Of a DNA stretch of 32,710 nt, positions 11,101-22,314 are shown in pieces (within the stretch, counting starts at the first letter, position 1; the number at the start of each line of letters is the position of its first letter). Source of the stretch: Cudoniella acicularis (taxonomy: Eukaryota; Ascomycota; Leotiomycetes; Helotiales; Helotiaceae); the NCBI GenBank assembly GCA_013054445.1, contig JAAMPI010000544.1:1-32710 (forward strand), in the 5' to 3' direction. Made by a program: the position numbers and the translations under genes. Under the pieces are notes generated by a model, which saw only the letters and a list, made by a program, of their open reading frames with translations, was not told the origin of the DNA and did no database searches.

Positions 11101-11270
11101 ATCGTTCACAGATACTCAGTGTAATAGTAACTCATGTGTGTCACAGTAAATAGCCTTCTTTACCATGATAGCTTGGATGTATTTTCTACCTCAAAAGCTA
11201 AGTGATTTTGATTTTGGTACTGTGGATTGTGAACAATAGGGGCCGGCGCAACAAAAAAGCTACGTCCACA

Positions 11271-11535
11271 TTATACCCTCCAGCTCCCAAGATGGTGTTT
11301 AGCAGCTCCCTCAGCGTAGAGGATTTCTTTGAATGCGGCAGCTTCGTCGAAGCTGGAGAGAACTTGAATTGCATTCGCCTTCTCAACAAGATTCTTCTGC
11401 CATCGGCACGGCTAGGCTTCTTCAAACCAAATTTAGTCAACTCTAACCAACTCGAGAACTCCTTGGGAGTAGCAATTACGTGTGTTTCCTTCGCCGACTG
11501 GGACGCTTGCGGCGTATCGTGGTACGCTGAACGGA
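11271..11535 (-). pseudogene. Possible decayed coding region with one frameshift
   Basis: Leftward from a possible acceptor (GATCAG at 11541-11536), one frame reads through segments such as ETHVIATPKEFSSWLELTKF until about 11395. The sense then continues in another frame, with ANAIQVLSSFDEAAAFKEIL, to a TAA at 11271-11273. One inserted base near 11391-11398 would join them into about 89 residues. Amino acid composition and codon use look like real protein, more so than the surrounding DNA. The family is unknown to me. It is on the same strand as the patch at 10684-11100 and may belong to the same dead gene. Confidence 0.35.
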
Positions 11536-12159
11536 CTGATCAAAGTTGCTTGTCTGTCAACTAAGGTATGCAAAACAGTTTTCGCTGTCAAAAGTCTCCA
11601 TTATCGGACAAGTTATACCCGAGAAGATCGCATTTTCGACCGCCCTTGACAGGGTTTTCCCTCCCCAGGCGTCTACCAAAAATGGACGATGATTGAGGAT
11701 TGCCGTTGGATCTAACCTCAATTTGTCTCTTGTACCTGATTTTAGGTGATACTGCATGCGTATTGGGCATGGACCACAGGCTCGTGTTACCGACAACATT
11801 CATCACTGATCCAACTCGACTTCCCGAAAACTTCGCAGAATGCGAGTGAAGGAATAAAGCAAACCTCAAATTTCAATTCAAGATAGCTTTGCAAGCTGCA
11901 AGGCTTTTTTCACAGCAGGCCCAACGGACTTTTCGGGTCATGTTTTTGTGCCGTCTCCTGACTCTAGTGGGATCTGTAGCATTAAGGTAGTATAGGTGCC
12001 GAACCCCTCAACTAAGAAGCACCTTTGCGCGGGGTTTGTGTGACATTTGAAGGCAGAAAGCGCAACTACTCGTTACACATGCTTCGCAGATCGGGGTGCA
12101 TGGCATTAGCATGGCGGTGTATCAAAGAGTCTGGCCTTTCTCAGCTGGAAGGACTACAT

Positions 12160-12165
12160 TATAAG
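12160..12165 (+). promoter_or_regulatory. TATA-like element of the secreted-protein gene
   Basis: TATAAG lies 76 bp upstream of the ATG at 12241, within CATTATAAGGG. This is a plausible TATA position for a short-leader fungal gene. There is no other evidence. Confidence 0.4.
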
Positions 12166-12240
12166 GGCCAACACTTGCGTCCCTAAGTCTTCCTACAAGT
12201 CCAGGCAAACCAACTTCTCCCCGAGAACCTCAACTCCATC

Positions 12241-13185
12241 ATGCTTTCCAAACTTCTCCTTACGGTCTATTTTATGGGGTTTGCTCTGGCGTCCCTCAAT
12301 CAAAGAACCGAGAATGCTACAGGCTGTAACGATGACGGTTGTCTTCGCGCGGTCACAGGTGCTTGATATCCCTTCCCATAAAGTTACCATAGATTCAGTT
12401 TCTAAAGTTAGAGTACAGGAACGCGTAGAGGAACAGATCACCCCTCTTCAGCCAGTGCCGATTGCGCAAGTTACTTGCAAACTATTGTGACTCCGCCACC
12501 TTTCACGGTCTTCACCACCACAACTGTGGCTCCGGCAGTAACAGCAAAGGTCAAGAGGGATTATTCGGGCATCCCCGCCTATGCCAGCGCTTGCTCAGGT
12601 GCTGCACGCTATTCAAGCGCTTGTTCGTGTTTTGGTATATCAGCTGCCACAATTACAGCTCCGACTCCAGTAAGTTGCTAGCAATCGCAAAGGCAAAAGA
12701 ATAAGGGTGGTGGCTGACAGCAACAGACCATCACCCAGACTGTCACCACGACTACTTCTTCAACAACATCCACCTGTACCGCCAACACTAACACAGATCC
12801 AAACAATTGCGGAGCTTGTGGAATTGTCTGTCCCGGCGGTATCTGCGAGAACGGCTCGTGCTCTAGTTCTGGATGTCAGGGGGAAACATGTGACACTGGA
12901 TTTACAAATTGCAATGGTAACGACAGCTGCTATTGCTTCACCGATTCGAAAGGCACGGGATTTTGCGGCCAGAATGCATTTTGTGACGCATTGTCAACGT
13001 GCGCAACCGATGCCGACTGCGGGAACGGATCCGGTAACATCTGTGCTGTCAATACCTGTTGCTCTTCGCAGTCGAATACACAGCCAGGGGTGTGCTTGTC
13101 TGCTCAGTGCCCTAATCCCGCGTCGAAGCTGATGAGAATGGCAAAAGGCCGCAGAACACAGCATGGTATGGCAGCTTACAAGTAA
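12241..13185 (+). CDS. Secreted Ser/Thr-rich, Cys-rich protein, 3 exons
   Basis: Exons 12241-12358, 12452-12669 and 12727-13185 give 264 residues, with all phases consistent. The N-terminus (MLSKLLLTVYFMGFALA) is a clear signal peptide, with likely cleavage after A17. Next come a CNDDGCLRAV motif, an ADCASYLQTIVTP segment, a Thr/Val/Pro-rich linker and a dibasic KR at 74-75, a probable Kex2-type site, followed by DYSGIPAYASACSG. A Thr-rich stretch leads into DPNNCGACG (about residues 135-143) and a Cys-rich half with many C-x(n)-C spacings suited to disulfides. The NCGxCG pattern recalls Stig1-like and related extracellular Cys modules. There is no GPI signal, and the C-terminus is basic. It is likely an extracellular or wall-associated protein; an effector role is only conjecture. 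The third exon has two in-frame acceptors (12720 and 12726). Confidence 0.8.
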
Positions 13186-14043
13186 GAAGTACAGTGTGCT
13201 GCCCCACGCGGAGTTTTGTTGTGAGGTTATTGCAGGAAGGGCTGGGATGGTACGGTTAGAGGAGGAAACCGAGCGAAATGAACCATCATTTGGCTTAATT
13301 TATCGCCACGATTGCTGGAACAGAAAGCATAAATCAAGAAGGGGTCTCAAAAAATTAAGAACACAATTCATGAGAGGACAAACTTGCCCCCGTAGTGTAT
13401 AAATTTGCCCAAGTGGAGGAAAATGAATACTTCCTTTCTAAATTCGTCTCCCCACTTTCGGTCCGGGCAGTTGTTTCTCATTGCGTCATATCCTTGAAGC
13501 CAATTCAGTCCGGGAGCTTTAGGTCTATCAAAGATCGAGATAGGTTGACCGGGTTTCGCATGTGTAGCTATTATACCGCGGGTATACCAGACCACTCCGC
13601 ACCCCCGCCCCCACCTTTCCAACTTCCAAGAAGCCCAAACGAGCAGTCGAGGTGCAAAAAACACGAATACGACGCGGTGTCAGCAGACATGGTGTGTTTT
13701 GCGGGGAAGCATTACTTCATGACTTAGTGTGTAGCTAGTCTCGCACCGGAGGATTCATCCGCGTAAGCCCCTTTGGAATAGGGGGTCCGGAACTTCAGAG
13801 TTACAACACGACAACAGTTGTAGTATTTTCACAAAATAGGTGTCTGTTGAAAACAGTTTACTTTTTCAAACCTGTTTTTGAGTCAGTTGCTTTGCAAAGT
13901 AAATGAATTGCCGGAAAGGTAACGGGAGGTAACATTTCACGGTTATGATATCAAATTCGACCACGTAAATATCAATAATTCATTAAAATACAAGAATACA
14001 TTGATTCCAGAACGTTAACGACATCCACGCAAGTGTCTAGCTT
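13186..14043. other. Convergent intergenic region
   Basis: This lies between the 3' ends of the secreted-protein gene (+) and the small hydrophilic gene (-), so it contains both 3' UTRs. Opposing open frames at ~13368-13727 have no motifs and mirror each other, so I treat them as chance. A short palindrome, TATACCGCGGGTATA, lies at 13572-13586. Nothing else stands out. Confidence 0.5.
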
Positions 14044-14394
14044 CTACTGCTTTACATGACCGTCCTCGGTTCCATCTTGTTTCTTTCCTCCATGTTCAGT
14101 GGGCTTGTAGGTCTCGCCGCCTGCGGATCCACCGCCTCCTGAAGCGTGTCCACCTTGCTTGCCAACCTTATGGGGATCAACTTGGCCCTGAGCAAACTCT
14201 GGCACAACAAATTAGATTCGAGTTGCTCTCAAAAAAAGAAAATCAGGATCCGAAACTTACGGCCAGTTCCAACACGCTTATCAGGAGTTCCGTCCTCCTT
14301 CAATCCTCCGTGCTCTGTGATCAATGTTAGAGATCTCGACTGAGAATTGGTGATGACCAAGGCACACACCAGTGGGCTTGCATGTTCCAGACAT
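14044..14394 (-). CDS. Small hydrophilic Gly/Lys-rich protein (hydrophilin/KGG-like), 3 exons
   Basis: Exons 14394-14370, 14314-14261 and 14198-14044 encode 77 residues. Both introns (55 and 62 nt) have GT-AG ends and phase 1. The protein has no signal peptide or membrane segment and is rich in Gly, Lys, Glu, Asp and His. The motif KPTEHGG-x(3)-DGT appears twice, at residues 6-18 and 58-70. Between them is a GKQGGHASGGGG stretch resembling the KGG motif of small conidiation- or stress-induced fungal proteins such as Con-10. This suggests an intrinsically disordered stress or spore protein, which is inference from composition. A good TATATAA box lies about 100 bp upstream. I do not know a gene name for it. 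Confidence 0.75.
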
Positions 14395-15428
14395 GTTGAA
14401 GTTGTTTGATTGGTTTGATTTGTATAGATATTGAAAAGATGTGATGTTTGCAGATGATGAAAAAACTGCTTCGAGGGAGGGAAATTCTCCCTTATATATG
14501 CATTTTCACGCTTCTGTTCCGGATCAAGCTCTCCTCATCTGGCGACCCTGATGATCTGAAAATGTCATGATGTAGTCTATTATCATCATTTCCTAAAGCG
14601 ATCGCGGGTAGTTAAGGCGTGATTTCCGGAGAGGTGTATGGGGAAGTTTGGTTCCTGCGCTAGTGTGGTAGTTGGTAGCTGTGGTGGCTTACCCTGTGGG
14701 GGAAAAGAGCGTATTTGTTTATCATGATGTCAAAAGACTTAGTGGTAGCATGATCTAATCCAGGTACGATCTATAATCTGCTACCTTTCAGGCATCATTG
14801 AGGCGGCCGGAGCAAATCCTCCTGTTGATGAGGGTTGCCGAGTTGTATAAGTTGGAAGGATCATAGAGCTCTCAAACTAGGCTTGTGGCATGACTGCTCT
14901 CCTTTCCAGCACATGGAAATCGTCCGAAGCCTATACTTATGTCGACGAATTCAGGTGAGCCTTATTTGCTTACGTCGGGTCAATCAAGATTCAGTGGGTC
15001 AACCACGGTCCAAAAAAAAAGAGTCGTAGTAGCCAGAATGTATCCAGAGTATCCTTCCGTAGTCGAATATGGGTAGGTAGCTCATTAACAGCTGTAAAGT
15101 CGGCCTGCGTTAGCCTATAGGTCTTAATCTAAAAAAAAACTACGGGAATGGCCTGAAACATCGAAGAACAAATGAATAAAGGGAGATACTTCAGAATTGG
15201 TGGATCGTAGCTCGCAAACAAAAGTATTGAAAACTCATCTGAGTGGATCTTGGAGTGCAGAATTGGCATGATAATCGCGCTTCTTGTTGGCTTTGAGCAC
15301 CTGAAATCTGATGGAATGAGATATTAGAACTTTCCTCTATCGAAGAATTGAAAAGTTCTGAATTCCCGCCCGCTAAAGTACTATATCACAGTTATGTCAC
15401 AGATAGAATTTCACCCTTCTTGATTAAC
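14395..15428. other. Intergenic: promoter of the small hydrophilic gene and 3' flank of uso1
   Basis: Both neighbours are on the minus strand, so this holds the uso1 3' UTR on the right and the promoter of the 77-residue protein on the left. Two A-rich runs (near 15011-15020 and 15131-15139) are present. No frame with recognisable content was found; the plus-strand frame at 14835-15029 is unsupported. Confidence 0.5.
14492..14498 (-). promoter_or_regulatory. TATA box of the small hydrophilic protein gene
   Basis: On the minus strand TATATAA followed by GGGAGAA lies about 98 bp before the ATG at 14394. A strong TATA box in a fungus usually marks a highly or conditionally expressed gene, which fits a stress or spore protein. 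Confidence 0.55.
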
Positions 15429-18320
15429 CTAATCGACATCTTCGTCCTCGTCCTCATCGTCTTCGTCCTCTGCATCGGAGACAGCCTCCCCTAATGCCTT
15501 TAACCTCTCCTTATACTTCGTGACCTTATCTTCAAGATCTCCGAAAACCATTAGCATGTCATCTAACTCGCTCTGAACCGCTTCTCGCTCATTTTCCTTT
15601 TCAGAAAGGGCACTTTCGGCCTTTGCAGCTCTTTCGGTAGCTGCCTTGATCCGCTCTTCAGCTTCTTTGGCTTTTTCTTCGGCTCGTTGGAGGCGGGCTG
15701 CTTGCTCATTTTTATTGGTTGTGTATTCATCGTGAGCTGTTTGAAGGTCCTGCAGGTGATTCTTGTTTGCCTGTCACGTGTGAGCTGCGTGTCTTCACAA
15801 AATGAGAAGTACTTATGTCTGACATACCTTCTCGAGATCTGCTTCCAATTTGCTCACGCTATTCCTGAGATCAGATATTTCAGCCTCTGTCCTCTTTCGC
15901 GTTCGTTCGGCATTGGCCTCAGCAGTCTTTTGCACGTGCTCGAGCTGTCGCTGATGGTCTTGTGCCATCCTACTTTGCTCGGCCTTCAATTTACTTGTTC
16001 CGGTTAGAAGTTGTAGATGAAAACTTTGGCAGAAATGTTATACCTTATATCCTCCTCGTGATGACGTTGAAGAGCTTCATTGACATGCTTGATTCGAGCA
16101 AGCTCAACCGCTGCGGTCTCTTTTGCTCGTCGGTGATCAGCTTGTTCCTGACCAAGTTGCCTTCCCACTGATATTAATTCTTCTTCGGACTTTGTTAGAG
16201 CTTTCGTTTTCTCTTCAAGTTGCGATCTCAGTGAATCCACCATCTCCCGAGAGATTCCTTTCTGTACCCCATTCGCAATAACAGGCACTTCCATCCCGGG
16301 ATCCCGATCTACTGCACGCATTAGGCGACTAAAATTGTCTTTCACAAACTCTACAAAGGTTTTGTCGAAAAACACATCAGGAAGACCGCCTGGAGGCGCC
16401 GAGCTGAGTTTCTGTGGAAGCACCTCAAAATCGCGTAAGAGAGGGTGACCTCTCAACTTCATGAGCCGGTCAATGTATTGATCCCGGCCCAACCGAGATG
16501 CTAGTATAGGATGAATTGTTGCTCTGGGAACAGGCGAGTCTTTTGTCGAAAATTCATATACGATGCCCAAAAGCATAGCAGATAAACCGGGGACAAGAAC
16601 GCCATCAGGACCGGCCTGCAAAACTGCTTGAACGAGACTCTGAATGTTACTTCCTTCTCCCAGGAAGTCGTTGACACCGTCTGGATCCTCAAAAAGCCAT
16701 CCACATAATAGCATCAGATACGCAACAAGAACTCTTTCGTCCACATTTTTCTGGATTCCAATAATCAGGTTTTCGGTTATTGATTGAATGCATGTAACCA
16801 CTTCTTCTCCAGTTGATGCGTCGCCTTCAACAACGCTCATTGCTAAAGCCTTTGCGTCGGAGTCCTCGTAAATGAGATGGAATAGAATTACGGCAGCCAG
16901 CCAATATCGATAAGGGTCGGCAGAGACATGTCCATCCAAAGGCTGGAGAAGAGTTGTCAAAACATTTGCAGTCTCGTCAGCTCCAGAAGTGTGCCCATCA
17001 ATAGCACGTCGAAGAAAATGCTTTCGAATAGCTGGATGGTTGAAGAAATATGCCTTGATACATTCGCATGCAGCAAGGCGAGAGTCAAAAGCTGCTATCG
17101 AGGGAACGCTCAATGTCAGATCAAGTAAGCCATCGATCACATAGACTTTAGGAATGCCATTTTGTTGTACAGCTCCAGCTCCTTCGACTGGAGGTTCATC
17201 AAGCACCGAAGTGACCTGTAGCTGCGCAAAAGCCTCCTGTAGACTTGGATTGCCCCTAATTAAGTCTGCACAGGTTATCAGAGCCTACGTAATGTAAGAA
17301 TGAGATCCGTGTTATTAGATTGAGATTTAAAGAGCATACCTCTGCTTTGATTTGCATTTCTGTTGAACGACTGAAAGCTAACTGGAGGACCAAAGCCAAA
17401 ACACCATTCTGCCAGAAAGAAGCTTGATTTGCTTGGGTTCCAATACCAGCCGTTACAAGAAATAATCTTAAAACCGCCAAAAGAGCGTAGATATTCCTGT
17501 TCCTCTGGACTTTTGCCCACTCAGCGACCTCTGCTCCAGCCCCTTCCTCATTGAGTGCATCATTTAGGAGTCGTGCAAGTTTAGGTACGCAGCCAGTTTC
17601 TCGGAAAAATGATTGATTGGACACATTGAGTCGAAGAAGATTTGCAAGGAGTATCAAACAATCTTCCACTATTCTGTCGCCATGAGAAAGAGATCCCTCT
17701 AACTTGATGATGTTGAAAATGCGATCAAAGACGTTCTCAAAAGCCACCACCTTTTGAAGCTCAGAGGAGCTTGGTGTTAAGTAGGTGAGTAAAGAAAGTG
17801 CTTCGTTTCGAACCGCTTCCCTTCTATCATCCAGTACAGCAACCAATCTTGATATCCCTAACGGCGCCGTAAATATGCATTCCTCTGTTCGCTCAGTTCG
17901 AGATGCCAGTATCGCAGAGAGCAGCTGTAAGGAGTAGAGTCGGGAATAAAAATCATTCGTGTCCAGGAAATCCAGGAGAAGAGTGATATTATCTTGCCGT
18001 TGAGTGAATTCGTCTGCGAGCCATAGAGCAATTTCTTCGGAAGCTTCTGGACTACTCTCGTTGGGGTTAAAGAGCATCAGCAACGTTTCCAGCACGACTT
18101 TAACTGTGTCCACATCTTCACCATCCTTGCTAAGACTGGCAATCAACCCGCGGAGGGCATCAGATGCAACGGAAGCCGGATACTCCTTCGCAAAAGACCG
18201 CAGTCCAAGAATAGCAGCGCGCCTGTCCTCGAGAAGTGTGGAACTCGACAGTCTCGAAGCTAAGGTTGATATTGTCTCCGAGACACTCTGCTTCGCCGGC
18301 GTGCTTGCGATGGTGAACAT
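15429..18320 (-). CDS. uso1: Intracellular transport protein Uso1/p115 (vesicle tether), 4 exons
   Basis: Exons 18320-17340, 17284-16044, 15993-15828 and 15770-15429 give 909 residues, and every junction is in phase. Introns are 55, 50 and 57 nt, with a CTAAC branch visible in the second. Uso1/p115 is a peripheral Golgi/ER-exit tether that acts with Rab1/Ypt1 before SNARE pairing. Residues 1-650 form the helical armadillo-like head; the N-terminal SSSTLLEDRRAAILGLRSFA segment is characteristic. About 670-880 is heptad-rich coiled coil, and the last ~15 residues are almost all Asp/Glu, as in the p115 acidic C-terminus. It is far shorter than yeast Uso1 but close to animal p115 (about 960). The start MFTIASTPAKQ is the first ATG; some orthologues begin a little differently, so the first ~10 residues are least certain. 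It is divergent from rat1. Confidence 0.93.
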
Positions 18321-19071
18321 TGCGCTGCAGGTTTTTCAAGACTACTTGCCATCGAGTATCATAATGTCACGTTGAAAAGGAGTGTGGGCGCCTCATATTC
18401 CCATATACCGATATATCGTGAGCTGCGAGTTCTTGAGGCTACCTATATTCTTGCCCCAGGCCTTTCGGCGTTTAGTAATTCCGGCTCCGACAGACTAGAT
18501 CGACGCTAAAATCGCTCTCTTTGAGTCGCGAACTTGAAAGCATGAAGCCGAGCACAGTGTGATCCTTTCCTTCCATCTAACACGTCGACCACCTCAACTT
18601 TCAGCGAAATCGCAAGCCGGATTTTGTTTGAGACACACCGACGCCGTAGGCTGCTAGAGGTTGTGATTCCATCTCTCCACCTTTAGCCACGGACAGACTC
18701 GAGCGCATCACTGGGCTAGGCTGCACACGACACGACATTTGAATCTCCCGCAGTTACCGGGAATCTCTCGCATCGGTGTTTCTCGTTCATTCTGTCTCGA
18801 TACAACTTTGATCTCAATTACGCCATTGCCTGGTCGATCTCCCAGTCTCCCACAGCAGCTGAGCATCTCTCGAATCTTTTCCGGATCTGAGCATAATCGA
18901 TTTTGCGCACTTGCTGTGACCGTCTCTGAAATCCTCATAACTTCTGAGCAACTCCAAGGACCTTGTCTCTCAATTATCCACAAATTCTGAGCAACTCAAG
19001 GACCGTGTCTCTCAATTACCCACAAGTTCTGAGCAACTCACATATTACGGCAGATCTCTTCGTCTGCTAAG
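18321..19071. promoter_or_regulatory. Divergent uso1/rat1 promoter region
   Basis: The two ATGs are 751 bp apart, facing away from each other, so both promoters lie here. No clear TATA box or CCAAT pair was found. The rat1-proximal end carries a 42-43-bp tandem repeat that reaches to within about 30 bp of the rat1 ATG and would therefore be in its 5' leader. Confidence 0.6.
18942..19040. repeat. 42-43-bp tandem repeat, 2.3 copies, in the rat1 leader
   Basis: Copies start at 18942 (43 bp), 18985 (42 bp) and 19027 (first 14 bp only). Each opens with TTCTGAGCAACTC. The two full copies differ at about four positions including a one-base deletion, so the duplication is recent or conserved. It is non-coding. 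Confidence 0.85.
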
Positions 19072-22000
19072 ATGGGTGTTCCAGGTGCGTGATCCTTCTG
19101 GTTTCTTTTAACTACTGCTAACTTCATTTACAGCTCTGTTCCGCTGGCTCAGCCAGAAATGTATGCACCCCCCCTCCCCCCTCGATGCATAACTTGATTT
19201 CGCTGATGTTTCGAATAGACAGTAAGATCGTCACCCAAGTTTTAGAAGAAATGCCGCGCGAAATTGATGGACAGGAGATACCAGTCGATTACACTGGCCC
19301 AAATCCGAATGGCGAAGAATTCGACAATCTCTACCTTGACATGAATGGAATTGTTCATCCATGTTCGCACCCCGAAGACAGACCCGCGCCAAAGGATGAG
19401 GAAGAAATGATGTTAGAAATTTTCAAATACACAGATCGAGTAGTAAATATGGTTCGTCCTAGGAAGTTATTGATGATTGCTATCGACGGTGTTGCTCCGC
19501 GTGCCAAGATGAATCAACAGCGTTCACGAAGATTTCGCTCCGCCCAAGAAGCAAAGGAGAAAGCGGATGACAAGGCGGAACTTTTGAAGATGCTAAAGTC
19601 GCAAGGCGGCCACATCGAAGAGCCAATTATTAAGAAAGCCTTCGACTCGAACGAAATTACCCCAGGAACGCCATTCATGGATATTCTAGCTGCTAGTTTA
19701 AGATATTGGACTGCTTATAAGCTCAACACTGATCCAGCTTGGGCAAAGATGAAAGTTATCATCTCTGACTCGACAGTCCCTGGTGAGGGCGAACACAAAA
19801 TTATGGAGTTTGTCAGATCTCAAAGATCATCTCCTGAGCATGACCCCAATACAAGACATGTTATTTACGGCTTAGATGCTGATCTGATCATGTTGGGACT
19901 GGCAACTCATGAACCCCACTTTCGTGTCTTGCGAGAAGACGTTTTTGCTCAAGATTCTAAGCCCCGTACATGCCGCATGTGTGGCCAGGCTGGTCACGAA
20001 GCCAGAGAGTGTACCGGCCAAGCGAAGGTAAAAGACGGAGAACACGATGAGAAGGATAGCGCTCCCCCACTCAAGCCGTTCATTTGGCTCCATGTCGGAA
20101 TTCTCCGAGAATACTTGGAAGCAGAACTTCATGTTCCCAGCCAACCTTTCAGATTCGATCTAGAGAGAGCTCTAGATGATTGGGTTTTCATGTGCTTTTT
20201 CGTTGGAAATGATTTCTTACCGCATTTGCCAAGTTTGGAGATCCGAGAGAATGGAATTGATACTCTGATCGCCATTTGGCGTGACAATATTCCTTTCATG
20301 GGTGGCTATCTTACCAAAGATGGGCACGTTGATCTTGAAAGAGCACAGTTCATTTTGGAAGGTTTAGCCAAACAAGAGGATGCCATTTTTCGCCGAAGAA
20401 AGGAGACAGAAGACAGAAGAGCAGCCAGTCAGAAGAGACGTAAGATGCAAGAGGCAGGCCGTGGTGGCCGGGGAGGGCGTGGTGGTGGATTTCAGGACTC
20501 ACCATCAAATGGCCGACAATATGGCAGGCCATCAAAGGACAGCGCTCCCGTTGGACTTCCTCTCTTTGCACCCGGTGCTGGAGAAGTCTCCAAAGAAGCC
20601 AAAAACATGACACATGATATGGTCGTCAACCGAGGCGCTATATATAAGGCAAATTTGGCGAACAAGAGTGCTGCTGCTGCTTTGAAAAGTCAAATCAACG
20701 GCTCGGGCAACCCGGACACTTCAGCGGCTCCCACTAACGAGATTATGAGCGAATCACCTGCATCAGCCCTAGGGAAGCGGAAGGCGGATATGCTCGAAGA
20801 TGACGATAGCAGCACCCCCGGTCGGAACACCCCTCAACCTGGAACACCTCAGACACCATCGGACGAAGCCCCTCCAGATACGGTCAGACTTTGGGATGAG
20901 GGTTATGCCGATAGGTACTACGAACAAAAATTTGGAGTCGAGCCTAGTGACATTGAATTCCGCCACAAAGTTGCTCGAGCATATGTAGAAGGTCTTGCGT
21001 GGGTTTTGCTTTACTACTTTCAAGGATGCCCTTCGTGGGACTGGTACTATCCCTATCATTACGCACCTTTCGCCGCAGATTTCACCGACCTCAAAGACAT
21101 GACTATTAGCTTCCAAAAAGGCAAAATTTTTAGACCTTACGAACAACTAATGGGTGTCCTTCCGGCCGCCTCGAGGCAGGCCATTCCCGAAGTTTTTCAT
21201 GACTTGATGACAAACCCCGAGAGCGAGATCATAGACTTTTATCCAGAGGATTTCGTGGTGGATTTGAACGGCAAGAAATTTGCTTGGCAAGGCGTTGCCA
21301 TCCTTCCTTTCATTGATTCAGAGCGGTTACTTAATGCGATGGCCAAAAAGTATCCCTTATTGCCTCCCGACGTTGCAGCTCGAAATGTTGTTGGCAAAGA
21401 CGCCCTTCTTGTTTCTGAGGCACACGAAGAACTCTACGCCGACATCGCTACTAACTTTTACTCCAAGAAGCAGATGTCTTCGGAACTCAAATTGAACCCT
21501 AGAGTTAGTGAGGGCCTGACCGGGGTCGTGGAGAAAAACGAAGCCCACCTCCCTCATGGCACTCTAAGCTTCCCCTTGAGCGATGCAATGCCCAGTCTAG
21601 ATGATGATCGGTCTCTCAGGTATGTTGTATTTTTTTTATAACTTCCTACCCATTGCTAACCATATATAGTGTTCATTATGAAATGCCAAAATCCAAACAC
21701 ATTCACAAATCAATGTTGCTCCGTGGTGTAGAGTTTAAGCCGCCTGCTCTTAATCAGAGCGATATTGAGACGACCAAGAGCAAAGCTGCAAACTCTGGAC
21801 GCTCGCATGGTGGTGTTCCTTTGAAAGGGGATGGCAGAGGCCGTAACTCGTTCAATTTCGCGGGCTCAAACCAAGGTCAGAATCAATACCAGGGAAAAAA
21901 CAACCGACAATCCTATGGTTCCCAAAATGGTGGTTACAACGGCAACGGAAGTGGTTACAATGGCAATAACTACAATGCTGGCAACAATTATCCACCACCA

Positions 22001-22270
22001 CCTGGAGCCGGTTGGCAACCTCCCCCACCAGGAATGAGTGGCTTTGCAAGAGGGCCTCCTCCCCCACCTCCCGGAACTTATTCCTATGGCCGAGGACCTC
22101 CTCCACCTCCACCAAACTATTCCCAGCCGCCTCACTCTTATGGGTACGATTCTAGGTCTGACCGTGGTCCGCCAGGTTACGCAGGGTCCGATGATCGCCG
22201 TCGTGGCGGTGACGCTCAACGAGGCGACTTATATCGAGGTCGAGGTGACCAATATCGTGGACCGCGTTAA
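19072..22270 (+). CDS. rat1: 5'-3' exoribonuclease 2 (Rat1/Xrn2/Dhp1), 4 exons
   Basis: Exons 19072-19084, 19134-19160, 19219-21619 and 21670-22270 encode 1013 residues, and all phases fit. The tiny first two exons are secured by the family's invariant N-terminus (MGVPALFRWLS). Rat1 is the nuclear 5'-3' exonuclease for rRNA/snoRNA trimming and RNA polymerase II torpedo termination. The XRN N-domain carries the metal-binding acidic motifs LYLDMNG, YGLDADLIMLG and GNDFLPHLPSL. A CCHC zinc knuckle (C265, C268, H273, C278) sits between them. A disordered RGGRGGRGGG linker lies near residues 425-435, and the conserved second XRN domain follows. The last ~150 residues are Gly/Asn/Tyr- and Pro-rich with PPPPPG runs and an RG-rich end, as in other filamentous fungi. 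Introns are 49, 58 and 50 nt. The gene is intact. Confidence 0.96.
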
Positions 22271-22314
22271 TATATGATTCCCCAGCTTGGTGCAGGGTGT
22301 GGGCAGTACTAGCG

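Larger units (their letters stand above)
10606..12240. other. Region between the SDR and the secreted-protein gene
   Basis: No intact gene is visible. The minus strand contains several coding-like patches at 10684-11100 and 11271-11535, described separately. The minus strand of 11557-11870 also has two overlapping open frames without recognisable motifs. Plus-strand frames at 10730-10987 and 11202-11564 look like antisense shadows of these patches. The last ~150 bp should contain the promoter of the secreted-protein gene. Confidence 0.5.

Noticed and set aside
13368..13727. Opposing open frames of 98 and 110 codons
   Set aside because: They lie on the two strands of the same DNA, have no domain and no splice partners, and fall in a convergent intergenic space.
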